A stretch of DNA of 64,000 bases, from assembly GCA_963812945.1 (NCBI GenBank), contig CAWEXD010000003.1, positions 248,001 to 312,000 of the forward strand, read 5' to 3'. Positions 27,744-36,117 of the stretch are shown one piece after another; position 1 is the stretch's first letter; every line of letters starts with the position of its first letter. Origin of the DNA: DASRDR01 sp963812945 [NCBI: uncultured Candidatus Rokubacteria bacterium] (lineage in GTDB: Bacteria; Methylomirabilota; Methylomirabilia; Rokubacteriales). Below the pieces are notes generated by a model. It saw nothing but the letters and a program-made list of their open reading frames with translations. It did no database searches and was not told the origin of the DNA. The position numbers were made by a program, and so were the translations under genes.

Positions 27744-29215
27744 CCCGGCACCTCCCCCGACGAGGACCCGGGCACTGGCCCGGCGGCCGCCACCGACGCG
27801 GACCGCGGCGTCCCGTGCGGCAGGAAGCAGGTCGCGGCCAGGGTCAGCGCCGTCGCCCCGACGCCGAGCCAGAAGACGCGGCCGATCCCCTCCACGAGCA
27901 CCGGAATGAGGTCCGCCGGGAGGTGGCGCGCCCCCTCCTCCAGTCCCGCCAGCCGGACCCCGAGCCGCGCGGTGAGCGTGGCGCCCATCAGCGCGACACC
28001 GAGGGTTGCGCCGATGTTGCGGAAGAACAGGAGACCGGATGTCGCCACGCCGCGCCGCGCGGGCGCGATGACGGTCTGCACCGCCACCACGAGGGTGATG
28101 GAGATGAGTCCCATCCCCACCCCGATCGCCCCGCCGACGACCAGGAAACTTCCCCAGTCGACGTCCGGCCGGAGGGCAAGGGCGGCGTACCCAAGGGTCA
28201 TGAGAGCGGCGCCCGCGAGCGCGAGCGCCCGGAATCCCATCCGGTTGAGGAGCTGCCCGGCCACGAGCCCGCCCACCGACCAGCCGGTGCTCATCGTCAT
28301 GAGCGCGAGCCCGGCCGTCGTCGCGTCGGCTCCGCGGCCCCACTGAACCAGGAGCGGGACGTGGATGAGCGCGCCGAACATGGCCGCCCCCGAGAAGAAC
28401 GCCGCAGCGGAGCCGGCCGCGAAGGACGCCTCCCTGAAGAGCCCGAACGGCAGCAAGGGATCGGCCGAGCGGCGCTCGGCCCAGACGAACCCGGCGAGAC
28501 CAAGGGCGGCAACGGCGAGGGCGATCAGCCGGCCGGCGCCGATCCCGCTCGCGCCTGGGGTCGCGGGCTCGAGGACGGCAAGCATCAGGCCCGTCACGCC
28601 CGCGAGGAAGGTCACCGTCCCGGCGAGGTCGAGCGCGCGGCCGCCGGCGCGCTCCCCGGTCTCGGCCAGACCCGAGAGGACCAGGCCGACGACCAGCGCG
28701 CCGAGCGGGAGGTTCAGGAGGAACACCCAGCGCCAGCTCCAGCTGTCCACGATGACGCCGCCGAGGAGCGGCCCCGCGATGCTCGCCACGCCCCAGACGG
28801 CCGTGATCAGGCCCTGCATCTGACCCCGCCGGGGACCGGCGAACAGGTCCCCGAAGATGATGATCGAGAGCGCCAGGATGCCGCCGGCGCCCAGGCCCTG
28901 GATGCCGCGCCCCACCACCATCACCGGCATGCTCTGGGCGACCCCCGCCACCAGCGAGCCGGCGCAGAACACCACGATGGCCGTGATGAAGGGGCCGCGC
29001 CGCCCGAGGCGATCCGAGACGCTCCCGAAGACCGGCATGACGACCGTCGAGGCCAGCATGTAGATCGAGAACAGCCAGGGATAGAGGTGGGCGCCGCCGA
29101 GGGCGGCGACCACGGTGGGCATCGCGGTCCCGACGATGGTCGCGTCGAGCGCGGCCAGGAGGACGCCCAGCTGGACCGCGAGGACGACCGGCCAGAGCCG
29201 CCGGCGAGCCCCCAC
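27740..29215 (-). CDS. MFS permease, DHA2-like with 14 helices
   Basis: 491 residues. About 14 membrane helices start at LWPVVLAVQLGVLLAALD, with LDATIVGTAMPTV (motif D1), GSVSDRLGRRGPF (motif A) and GRGIQGLGAGGI (motif B). These are typical of the DHA2/EmrB-QacA proton-coupled exporters. The GTG start at 29215 lies two bases after the amidohydrolase stop codon. Being sandwiched between two amide hydrolases suggests transport of a substrate or product of that pathway rather than drug efflux; this is inference. Confidence 0.9.
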   Translation of the reverse strand: MGARRRLWPVVLAVQLGVLLAALDATIVGTAMPTVVAALGGAHLYPWLFSIYMLASTVVMPVFGSVSDRLGRRGPFITAIVVFCAGSLVAGVAQSMPVMVVGRGIQGLGAGGILALSIIIFGDLFAGPRRGQMQGLITAVWGVASIAGPLLGGVIVDSWSWRWVFLLNLPLGALVVGLVLSGLAETGERAGGRALDLAGTVTFLAGVTGLMLAVLEPATPGASGIGAGRLIALAVAALGLAGFVWAERRSADPLLPFGLFREASFAAGSAAAFFSGAAMFGALIHVPLLVQWGRGADATTAGLALMTMSTGWSVGGLVAGQLLNRMGFRALALAGAALMTLGYAALALRPDVDWGSFLVVGGAIGVGMGLISITLVVAVQTVIAPARRGVATSGLLFFRNIGATLGVALMGATLTARLGVRLAGLEEGARHLPADLIPVLVEGIGRVFWLGVGATALTLAATCFLPHGTPRSASVAAAGPVPGSSSGEVPG

Positions 29216-29217
29216 GG

Positions 29218-30597
29218 TCAGACGATCGGCCAGCGCGAGCGCGGCAACGTGACGCCGGTCCGCGCCAGGAGACGCTCGCCGAGCTCCTGGACGCGTGCGA
29301 AGAGCTGCTCCTCGTCCACGAACGACTGGCGGTAGGCGTCCACGACGACGCGGCCGTCCACGATCACCGTGTGCACGCTCCGTCCGTCGGCGTTGTAGAC
29401 GAGGTTGTTGATCGGATTGAACAGGGCCTGCCACTCCGGCCGCTGGGTGTCGAACAGGACGAGGTCGGCCCGCTTCCCGGGCTCGATCGAACCGACCTCG
29501 TCGCCCAGCCCCAGCGCCCGCGCGCCCAGGAGCGTGGCCATCTCGAGCGCCGTCTCGGCCGGAATCTGCGTGAGGTCCTGGCGGGCGTCCTTGTACTGGA
29601 TCGCCGCCATGTTCATGGCCCGCACGAGATCGAGGTGATTCGAGTTGTTGGGGGAGTCGGTGCCGAGCGCGACGCGCACCCCCTTCGCGAGGAGCTCCGG
29701 CATCCGCCCGTTCTGGGGCACGCCCCGGCCCGCCTTGGCGGCCATGACCGGACACATCGCCACGGCGGTGTCCGTCCGGGCGAAGCAGTCGATCTCGGCA
29801 TCGTCGAGGCCCAGGACGTGGGAGAAGAGCACGTTCGGCCCCATCAGGCCGATCGACTCGAGGTATTCGGTCGGCCGAAAGCCATGCTGCGCGAGGCACT
29901 GCGCGCGAATCTCCGGTCCAGTACTGTGGTGCAGCGTCAGGCCGGTGCCGTGCTCGTCCGCCACGCGCTTGACCCCGCGCAGGAGATCCTCGCTGCACGT
30001 CTCCCCCGAGAACGGCATGGCCCAGGCCCGCATCCGTCCGCCGAGGCGCCCGTGCCACTTCCGGATGAACGAGTCCGTGCGGTCGATGGCCTCCTCCGCG
30101 CGGTAGCGCGGCAGGGGGAACGGCGCCTCCTTGTCCGACACGCACTCGCCGAGGATGACGCGGATGCCCGCGTCCTCGTAGGCCTGAAGACACGCGTCCG
30201 GGAACTTGGTGCTGCCCGGATCCACGAAGCACACCGTGCCGTTCTTGAGGAGCTCCACCAGGCCGAGCAGGGTCGTCTGGTACTCCTCCTCCTCGGTCAT
30301 CGCCATCTGGAGCTTGAAGACGTGCGTCAACGGGCTTCCGAGATCGTCCGGGAAGATGCCGCGGACGGCGTGGGCGTAGCTCACGTGCAGGTGGCCGTTG
30401 ATGAAACCGGGCGTGACCAGGAGGTGCCGGGCGTCGATCACGCGATCGGCCCGCACGTCGGCCAGCTCGGCCGCCTTGCCCACGCGGGTCACCCGCGCGC
30501 CCTCGACGACGATCGAGCCGTCTTTGATGATCCGCCGCGCGCCGTCGAGGGTGACGACGTAGCGCGCGTGATCGATCTTGAGCGTCTGGCTTTGCAT
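29218..30597 (-). CDS. Amidohydrolase, TRZ/ATZ (cytosine deaminase-like) family
   Basis: 459 residues. The metal-binding GFINGHLHVSYAH starts the barrel, with further ligands in TLHHSTG, FSHVLGLDD and LGTDSPNNSNHLD. The C-terminal composite domain has GSIEPGKRADLVLFD. This is the SsnA/TrzN/MtaD group that hydrolyses or deaminates N-heterocycles. It is first in the operon amidohydrolase-MFS-carbamoylase. A heterocycle opened by this enzyme could yield a carbamoyl compound for the M20 hydrolase, analogous to hydantoin or pyrimidine breakdown. Divergent acyl-CoA dehydrogenases lie across the promoter region. Confidence 0.88.
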   Translation of the reverse strand: MQSQTLKIDHARYVVTLDGARRIIKDGSIVVEGARVTRVGKAAELADVRADRVIDARHLLVTPGFINGHLHVSYAHAVRGIFPDDLGSPLTHVFKLQMAMTEEEEYQTTLLGLVELLKNGTVCFVDPGSTKFPDACLQAYEDAGIRVILGECVSDKEAPFPLPRYRAEEAIDRTDSFIRKWHGRLGGRMRAWAMPFSGETCSEDLLRGVKRVADEHGTGLTLHHSTGPEIRAQCLAQHGFRPTEYLESIGLMGPNVLFSHVLGLDDAEIDCFARTDTAVAMCPVMAAKAGRGVPQNGRMPELLAKGVRVALGTDSPNNSNHLDLVRAMNMAAIQYKDARQDLTQIPAETALEMATLLGARALGLGDEVGSIEPGKRADLVLFDTQRPEWQALFNPINNLVYNADGRSVHTVIVDGRVVVDAYRQSFVDEEQLFARVQELGERLLARTGVTLPRSRWPIV

Positions 30598-30725
30598 GCG
30601 TCCGCCGGCTCCCTCGGGAGGGTGCGCTATCGGGAGGATGGCACCGGCGATACGTCGGCGCAAGCCGCCAAGCCCGCCGGGACCTGGCCCCCCCGCGTTC
30701 GTCGCGGTCAGCGGGCCGGGTACTA

Positions 30726-30731
30726 TATACT
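30726..30731 (+). promoter_or_regulatory. -10 element ahead of acyl-CoA dehydrogenase pair
   Basis: A TATACT hexamer stands out in otherwise GC-rich DNA 34 bases before the ATG at 30766. A Shine-Dalgarno (GCGGAGG, 30753-30759) follows at the right distance. No consensus -35 is visible, so an activator may be needed. Confidence 0.45.
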
Positions 30732-30765
30732 GACGTCGCCCCAAACCCAGGCCGCGGAGGCCCCG

Positions 30766-31959
30766 ATGGATTTCAGGCTCACTCCGGAGCAGGAGACGTT
30801 CCGCGCGGAGGTCCGCGCGTGGCTCTCGACCAACCTGCCGCCGGACTGGGCCACGCGTCCCGTCGTGAGCGACGTGCCGCGCTCGGAGCTCTACGAGTTC
30901 GGTCGCCACTGGCAGCGGAGGCTCCACGAGGCGGGACTCCTCGGCCTGACCTGGCCGAAGGAGTACGGGGGGCGTGGCCTCACCTGGATGGAGGAGCTGC
31001 TCCTCCACGAGGAGCTGGTGCTCCACCGGGCGCCGCCACCTCTCAACATCCTCGGCCTCGGCATGGCCGGTCCGACGATCATCGCCTACGGGACCGACGC
31101 CCAGAAGCAGCGTCACCTCCAGAAGATCCTCACGTGCGAGGAGATCTGGTGCCAGGGCTACTCCGAGCCCAACGCGGGATCGGATCTGGCGTCTCTCCAG
31201 ACCCGGGCCGTCCGGGACGGCGACCACTACGTCGTCAACGGCCAGAAGGTCTGGACGAGCCTCGCGCAGATCTCGGACTGGATGATGCTCCTCGCTCGCA
31301 CCGACCCGAGCGCGCCGAAGCACAAGGGGCTCACCTACTTCCTGCTCGACATGCACTCGCCGGGGATCACCGTGCGCCCGCTCCGCCAGATCACGGGCGA
31401 CGCCGAGTTCAACGAGGTCTTCTTCGAGAACGTGCGGGTGCCCGCGGAGAACATCCTCGCCGGGGAAGGCCAGGGCTGGCAGGTCGGCATCACGACGCTC
31501 ATGTACGAGCGACTGGCGCTCGGGTTCGGGCTCCAGGCCCGGTTCGAGATCGCCACCGGGGCCGTGCTCGAGCTGGCCCGCCGGATGTCGCGCGAGGGCC
31601 GGCCGGCCGCGCGGGACCCGGTGCTCCGCCAGCGGCTGGCGCAGCTCGTGATCGACAACGCGGTCTTCAAGTACACGGCCAAGCGCGCCATCACCAAGCT
31701 CCTGCGGGGCCAGATGCCGGGCTCCGAGGCCTCCGCCGGAAAGATCTGGTGGTGCGACCGGCATCAGGGGCTCCAGGATCTCGCCCAGGAGCTCCTGGGC
31801 CCGTACGGCCAGCTCGCCCGGGGTTCACCCTGGGCGGTCGACCGCGGCAACTGGCACTACACGTTTCTCCGGTCGCGGGCCAACTCCATCGAGGGGGGGA
31901 CCACGGAGATCCAGCGGAACATCCTGGCCGAGCGCGTCCTCGGGCTGCCGAAGGACTAG
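30766..31959 (+). CDS. Acyl-CoA dehydrogenase (first of pair)
   Basis: 397 residues. It has the three ACAD domains: N-terminal helices with LGLTWPKEYGGRGLTWME, the FAD-binding middle domain with CQGYSEPNAGSDLASLQT and GQKVWTSLAQISDWM, and the C-terminal helical domain ending SIEGGTTEIQRNILAERVLGL. The last motif contacts FAD. Flavin-dependent alpha,beta-dehydrogenation of an acyl-CoA is expected. It is followed after 9 bases by a second, diverged ACAD; such pairs often form heterotetramers in steroid and cholesterol-type side-chain catabolism. The ATG at 30766 has a good ribosome site. Confidence 0.93.
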   Translation: MDFRLTPEQETFRAEVRAWLSTNLPPDWATRPVVSDVPRSELYEFGRHWQRRLHEAGLLGLTWPKEYGGRGLTWMEELLLHEELVLHRAPPPLNILGLGMAGPTIIAYGTDAQKQRHLQKILTCEEIWCQGYSEPNAGSDLASLQTRAVRDGDHYVVNGQKVWTSLAQISDWMMLLARTDPSAPKHKGLTYFLLDMHSPGITVRPLRQITGDAEFNEVFFENVRVPAENILAGEGQGWQVGITTLMYERLALGFGLQARFEIATGAVLELARRMSREGRPAARDPVLRQRLAQLVIDNAVFKYTAKRAITKLLRGQMPGSEASAGKIWWCDRHQGLQDLAQELLGPYGQLARGSPWAVDRGNWHYTFLRSRANSIEGGTTEIQRNILAERVLGLPKD

Positions 31960-31968
31960 GGTCGCCAC

Positions 31969-33117
31969 ATGGACTTCGGATTCAGCCAGGAACAGGAGCT
32001 CTTGCGCCAGACGGCGCGAAGCTTTCTCGAGAAGGAGTGCCCGTCGGCCTTCGTCCGCCGGATGATGGACGATCCCGCCGGCACGACCGACGAGTTCTGG
32101 GGCAAGCTCGCCGAGCTCGGCTGGCTGGGCCTCATCTACCCCGAGGCGCACGGCGGGATGGGCCTGGGGCTCGTCGACCTCACGGTCGTGCTCGAGGAGA
32201 TGGGGCGCGCCGTGATGCCCGGGCCGTTCTTCTCGACGGTGCTCCTGGGCGGGCCCACGATCCTCCAGGCAGGAACCGACGCCCAGAAGGCGGCCTGGCT
32301 CCCGAGGATCGCCGCCGGCGAGGCCCAGGTCACGCTGGCCCTCCTCGAGGAGAGCGCCCGCTGGGACGCCGCCGGGATCGAGGCCCCCGCCAAGCCGGGG
32401 AAGAGCGGCGGCTTCGTCCTCTCCGGAACGAAGCTCTTCGTGCCGGACGGGCACACGGCGGACCTCCTCGTCGTGGCCGCGCGCACGGCCAAGCCGAGCA
32501 AGGAGGACCCCGCGCACGGGGTGAGCCTCTTCCTCGTCCCGCGGGACCGGAAGGGCGTCGCCACGACCCTCCTGCCGACGATGGACCAGACGCGAAAGCT
32601 CGCCGAGGTGACGCTCGCGCGGGTCGAGGTCGGGCCCGACGCGCTCCTCGGACCGCTCCACCAGGGATGGCCGGTCGTCGCCCGGGTGCTGGACCGGGCC
32701 GCCGTCGCCCTCTGCGCCGAGATGTGCGGGGGAGCGCAGAAGGTCCTCGACCTCTCCACCGATTACGCGAAGATGCGCGTCGCCTTCGGGCGGCCGATCG
32801 GCGCCTACCAGGCGGTCAAGCACCGGTGCGCGGACATGCTGGTGGCGGTCGAGAACGCGAAGTCGATCACCTACTACGCCGCGTGGGCGGCCGACCAGGG
32901 CGCGCCTGACGCCGAGCTAGCAGCCTCGATGGCCAAGGCGTTCGTCTCGGACGCCTACCGGAAGGTCGCGGGCGACGGAATCCAGGTCCACGGAGGCATC
33001 GGGTTCACCTGGGAGCACGACCTGCATCTCTACTTCAAGCGCGCGAAGGGCTCGGAGGTCGCGTTCGGCGATGCGACGCTCCACCGCGAGCGCGTGGCGC
33101 GCCTCCTGGAGCTCTAG
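31969..33117 (+). CDS. Acyl-CoA dehydrogenase (second of pair)
   Basis: 382 residues, shorter and more divergent than its partner: IYPEAHGGMGLGLVD and ALLEESARWD replace the stronger motifs, and the FAD/dimer segments KVLDLSTDYAKMRVAFGRPIG and QVHGGIGFTWEHDLHLYFKR are present. The typical EGSDL-like substrate motif is missing from the middle domain. The pairing of one canonical and one degenerate ACAD, co-transcribed, points to a heteromeric alpha2beta2 enzyme of the FadE26/27 type, in which each subunit gives half of an active site. The substrate is unknown. Confidence 0.9.
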   Translation: MDFGFSQEQELLRQTARSFLEKECPSAFVRRMMDDPAGTTDEFWGKLAELGWLGLIYPEAHGGMGLGLVDLTVVLEEMGRAVMPGPFFSTVLLGGPTILQAGTDAQKAAWLPRIAAGEAQVTLALLEESARWDAAGIEAPAKPGKSGGFVLSGTKLFVPDGHTADLLVVAARTAKPSKEDPAHGVSLFLVPRDRKGVATTLLPTMDQTRKLAEVTLARVEVGPDALLGPLHQGWPVVARVLDRAAVALCAEMCGGAQKVLDLSTDYAKMRVAFGRPIGAYQAVKHRCADMLVAVENAKSITYYAAWAADQGAPDAELAASMAKAFVSDAYRKVAGDGIQVHGGIGFTWEHDLHLYFKRAKGSEVAFGDATLHRERVARLLEL

Positions 33118-33139
33118 CTCGGGCCCCGAGCCTCGGCCG

Positions 33140-34129
33140 ATGGCGCCGTCCGACCGGCTCAAGCGACGGATCCTGCGGGAGGCCGTCCGGGACAACGTCG
33201 ACACCATCCACGGGCTGCCGCCGCGGGCACTCCGCCCCGGCGTCCGCCTCCGCCGGCCGGCGGTCCAGGCCGCGCTCCTCGTCGGCCTGCCGATGTTCGG
33301 ATTCTTCGCCTTCAACGCACTCTCCGGAAGCCTGCCCGACCGGATGCCCTGGCTCGCGTCGTCCCCCTCGTCGGGAGCGTTCTCCGGCCCCCGGGCGCTG
33401 GCCCCCGTCACCGCGTCACTCGGCGTCAAGAAGATCGTGCTGGACCCCGGCCACGGGGGCAACGACTCCGGGGCGCGCGCGTCCCAGGGCATCTGGGAGA
33501 AGGAAGTCACCCTCGAGATCGCCCGCGGGCTCAGGACCCTCCTGCAGGCCGAGAAGTACGTTGTCGTCCTGACGCGCGAGCGCGACACCTTCGTCTCCCT
33601 CCGGCAGCGCGCCCAGATGGCGAACACCGCGCAGGGCGATCTCTTCGTGTCGATTCACGTGAACTCGGTGCCGTCCCAGGACTGCCACGCGGTCGAGACG
33701 TACTTCCTGGGGCAGGCCGACGACCCACGCGCCGAGCAGCTCGCCAGCAAGGAGAATCGCGATTCCGGTTACACCCTCGCCGACTTTCGTCGCCTGCTCG
33801 AGGGCGTGTATGCGAGCGTCCGCCAGGCGGAGTCGCGGAAGCTGGCCCACGCCGTCCAGCACGAGCTCGTCGCCGTCTTGGGCGACCTGAATCCAGCGAT
33901 CCGGGACAAGGGAGTGCGCAGCGCGCCGTTCCTGGTCCTCGTCGCCACGGAGAGCCCCGGCATCCTGGCCGAGGTCTCGTGCCTCTCGAACGACGAGGAA
34001 GCCGCGCGGCTCGCCGACGCGGCCTACCGCCAGCGGATCGCCCGCGCGCTCTTCCTCGGCATCCACGCGTACGCGGAGGCTCGCAACCGCGTCGCCACGC
34101 TGGGCCAGGCCCAGGGAGCCAGCCGATGA
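33140..34129 (+). CDS. Membrane-anchored N-acetylmuramoyl-L-alanine amidase (Amidase_3)
   Basis: 329 residues. A short basic cytoplasmic N-terminus (RLKRRILREAVRDN) precedes one membrane segment around residues 40-60 (VQAALLVGLPMFGFFAF). The zinc amidase domain has KIVLDPGHGG (His ligand), WEKEVTLEIA (Glu ligand), VSIHVNS (His ligand) and a catalytic Glu in LAEVSCLSN. It cleaves the amide between MurNAc and the stem peptide, probably from a membrane tether. Unlike AmiA/B/C it lacks a recognisable AMIN domain or signal-peptidase site. The gene overlaps the actin-like gene by ATGA, indicating coupled translation and likely a shared function. Confidence 0.9.
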   Translation: MAPSDRLKRRILREAVRDNVDTIHGLPPRALRPGVRLRRPAVQAALLVGLPMFGFFAFNALSGSLPDRMPWLASSPSSGAFSGPRALAPVTASLGVKKIVLDPGHGGNDSGARASQGIWEKEVTLEIARGLRTLLQAEKYVVVLTRERDTFVSLRQRAQMANTAQGDLFVSIHVNSVPSQDCHAVETYFLGQADDPRAEQLASKENRDSGYTLADFRRLLEGVYASVRQAESRKLAHAVQHELVAVLGDLNPAIRDKGVRSAPFLVLVATESPGILAEVSCLSNDEEAARLADAAYRQRIARALFLGIHAYAEARNRVATLGQAQGASR

Positions 34130-35145
34130 GCAAGAAGACCGATATCCTCCACGTCGGCATCGATCTCGGGACCTCCCGCAGCTCGATCTCCGGCTCCAAC
34201 GGCGGCCGGCACGTGGTCGAGAGCTATGTGGGATGGCCGGTCGACATGGTGGCCCGGCGCCTCGTGAAGAAGCCCGTCCTCTTCGGCCGCGAGGCGCTGG
34301 ACAGCCGGCCGATGCTCGACCTCCGCCGCCCCCTCGAGCACGGCCTGATCAAGGAGGGCTCGGAGCGGGACGAGCAGGCCGTCCAGGAGCTCCTGCGGCA
34401 CCTGATCTCGCTGGCCGCGGCGCGCGAGGGGCAGCCGATCCGCGCGGTCGTGGGCGTGCCCGCCGAGGCCCTCCGCGTGAGCCGGCAGAACCTGCGGAAC
34501 GCCGTCAAGGGGGTCGCCGACGCCCTGATGATCGTGTCGGAGCCGTTCGCCGTGTCCTACGGCATGGACGCCCTCCTCCACACGATGATCGTCGACATCG
34601 GCGCCGGGACGACGGACTTCTGCGTCATGCGGGGGCGCTACCCGACCGAGGAGGACCAGCGCACGCTGACGACCGCGGGCGACTCCGTGGACGAGCAGCT
34701 GATGACACTCGTCCGGGCCAAGCATCCCGACGCCCGGTTCTCGATCTACATGGTGCGCGAGTGGAAGGAGAAGTGGAGCTTCGTGGGCGAGCCCGCGAGC
34801 CCCGTCCTGGTGACCGTCCAGAAGCACGCCAAGGCCACGACGATCGACGTCACGAGCGAGATGCGCCGCGCGTGCGAGAGCCTGGTGGCCCCCGTCTCCG
34901 AGGCGATGGCCGACCTCCTCGCGCGGGTGGAGCCCGAGTACCAGGAGCGCGTCCGCCACAACATCATCCTGGCCGGTGGGGGCTCGCAGATCCCCGGGCT
35001 GGCCGCGGCGATCGAACGGGTCCTCGTCGACTACGGCGGCGGCGCCGTGCGCGTGGTCGAGGATCCGGTCTTCGCGGGGTCGAACGGGAGCCTGGCGATC
35101 GCGCTGGACGCCTCGGAAGGCGACTGGGAGTCCCTCTCCGGCTGA
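34126..35145 (+). CDS. MamK-like bacterial actin
   Basis: 339 residues with the actin-ATPase motifs in order: phosphate-1 GIDLGTSRSS (residues 11-20), phosphate-2 IVDIGAGTTDF (Asp157) and adenosine loop LAGGGSQIPGL (283-288 for AGGGSQ). The closest family I recall is MamK, the magnetosome-aligning filament: shared features include VVGVPAEA, LMIVSEPFAVSYGMD, EEDQRTLTTAGDSVDE and KEKWSFVGE. MreB-specific features are weaker. It lacks the N-terminal membrane helix of MreB. It is coupled by a 4-base overlap to the membrane-anchored amidase. No mamA, B, E, I, O, P or Q gene occurs in the window, so a magnetosome role is not supported; a role in positioning envelope remodelling is inference. Confidence 0.85.
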   Translation: MSKKTDILHVGIDLGTSRSSISGSNGGRHVVESYVGWPVDMVARRLVKKPVLFGREALDSRPMLDLRRPLEHGLIKEGSERDEQAVQELLRHLISLAAAREGQPIRAVVGVPAEALRVSRQNLRNAVKGVADALMIVSEPFAVSYGMDALLHTMIVDIGAGTTDFCVMRGRYPTEEDQRTLTTAGDSVDEQLMTLVRAKHPDARFSIYMVREWKEKWSFVGEPASPVLVTVQKHAKATTIDVTSEMRRACESLVAPVSEAMADLLARVEPEYQERVRHNIILAGGGSQIPGLAAAIERVLVDYGGGAVRVVEDPVFAGSNGSLAIALDASEGDWESLSG

Positions 35146-35316
35146 TCCGGGGTCAGGCCTTCACTTTGACTTCCCCGCACGAAGCCCGGCAATCGCCACG
35201 CAGCGGCCGGCCGGAAATCAAAGTCCGGGGTCAGACCCTGAGTTTGACTTCCCTGCAGGAAGCCCGGCAACCGTCACGCAGCGGCCGGCCGGAAATCAAA
35301 GTCAAGGCCTGACCCC
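35146..35316. repeat. REP/BIME-like palindromic element with two 78-bp tandem units
   Basis: Two direct 78-bp units (35146-35223 and 35224-35301), about nine tenths identical, each run from TCCGGGGTCAG to CGGAAATCAAAG. The whole is bounded by an inverted repeat of about 26 bases: 35149-35175 pairs with 35291-35316, with GGGGTCAGGCCTT against AAGGCCTGACCCC exact. GGGGTCAGGCCTTGA-type ends are typical of REP sequences mobilised by RAYT/Y1 transposases. No transposase gene is nearby. The right end abuts the GTG of the NUDIX gene. Confidence 0.85.
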
Positions 35317-36117
35317 GTGGTCGAGGCACGGCCCGCAGCGTCCGTCCTCGTCATTCGGCCCGGGCGGCCCGGAGCCGCGCCCATCGAGGTCTTCCTCATC
35401 CGCCGCGCGCGCGACATGCGCTTCCTCGGCGGCTACTACGCGTTCCCGGGCGGGAAGGTCGACCTCGCCGATCGGAGCCACGAGGCCCTCGCCCGGACTC
35501 GCGGGCTCTCGCCCGAGTCCGCCGCGCGCGCGATCGGGGACCCGGCGGACGAGGTGCCGGCCGTCGCCTACTGGGTCGCGGCCGTGCGCGAGGTCTTCGA
35601 GGAGACCGGCATGCTGCTCGCCCGGGACGCGTCGGGGCATCCCGTCCCGGCGGGCGCGCCCGAGGTGGCCGCGCGGCTCGAGGATCACCGCCGGGCGCTC
35701 GTGCGTGGCGAGCGCTCGTTCACGGCGGTCCTGGCCACCGAGGGCTGGGCCGCGGACCTCGCGCCGCTCCGCTACCTCTCCCACTTCGTGACGCCGCCGG
35801 CGAGCCCGATCCGCTTCTCCGCCCGCTTCTTCCTCTGCCCCGTTCCTTCGGGCCAGGAGCCGCGGCTCATCGCCGAGGAGGCCTCGGAGGGGTTCTGGGT
35901 CGATCCGGCCGAGGCCCATCGCCGCTTCCGCGCAGGCGAGTGGCCGATGGCGGAGCCCGCGGAGTACGGGACGCAGTACCTCGCCCAGTTCGGATCGTGC
36001 GAGGCGGTCTGGCGCCACCACGCGGACGGGCGGCCGAAGTTCCACGGCATCATCGACCGCCTGGACGCCGCCCGCTACTATCTCTTCGACTGGTCGACGG
36101 TGGTGCGTCCGGCGTGA
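35317..36117 (+). CDS. NUDIX hydrolase, NUDT19-like
   Basis: 266 residues. A NUDIX domain opens with EVFLIRRARDMRFLGGYYAFPGG, but the NUDIX box is interrupted: GGKVDLADRS is followed by ~45 residues and then AAVREVFEETGMLLA, which contains REVFEETG. This insertion is typical of the NUDT19/COG0494 group acting on CoA derivatives or related diphosphates. The GTG start lies at the edge of the REP element; no convincing ribosome site is visible. It is coupled by GTGA to the MBL-fold gene, which suggests joint degradation of acyl-CoA or thioester by-products. Confidence 0.87.
   Translation: MVEARPAASVLVIRPGRPGAAPIEVFLIRRARDMRFLGGYYAFPGGKVDLADRSHEALARTRGLSPESAARAIGDPADEVPAVAYWVAAVREVFEETGMLLARDASGHPVPAGAPEVAARLEDHRRALVRGERSFTAVLATEGWAADLAPLRYLSHFVTPPASPIRFSARFFLCPVPSGQEPRLIAEEASEGFWVDPAEAHRRFRAGEWPMAEPAEYGTQYLAQFGSCEAVWRHHADGRPKFHGIIDRLDAARYYLFDWSTVVRPA

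Noticed and set aside
33140-35145. Magnetosome island
   Set aside because: Only a MamK-like actin is present; no mamA, B, E, I, M, O, P or Q homologue was seen in the window, so biomineralisation is not supported.
35146-35316. CRISPR array
   Set aside because: Only two tandem 78-bp units with terminal inverted repeats, no spacers and no cas genes.
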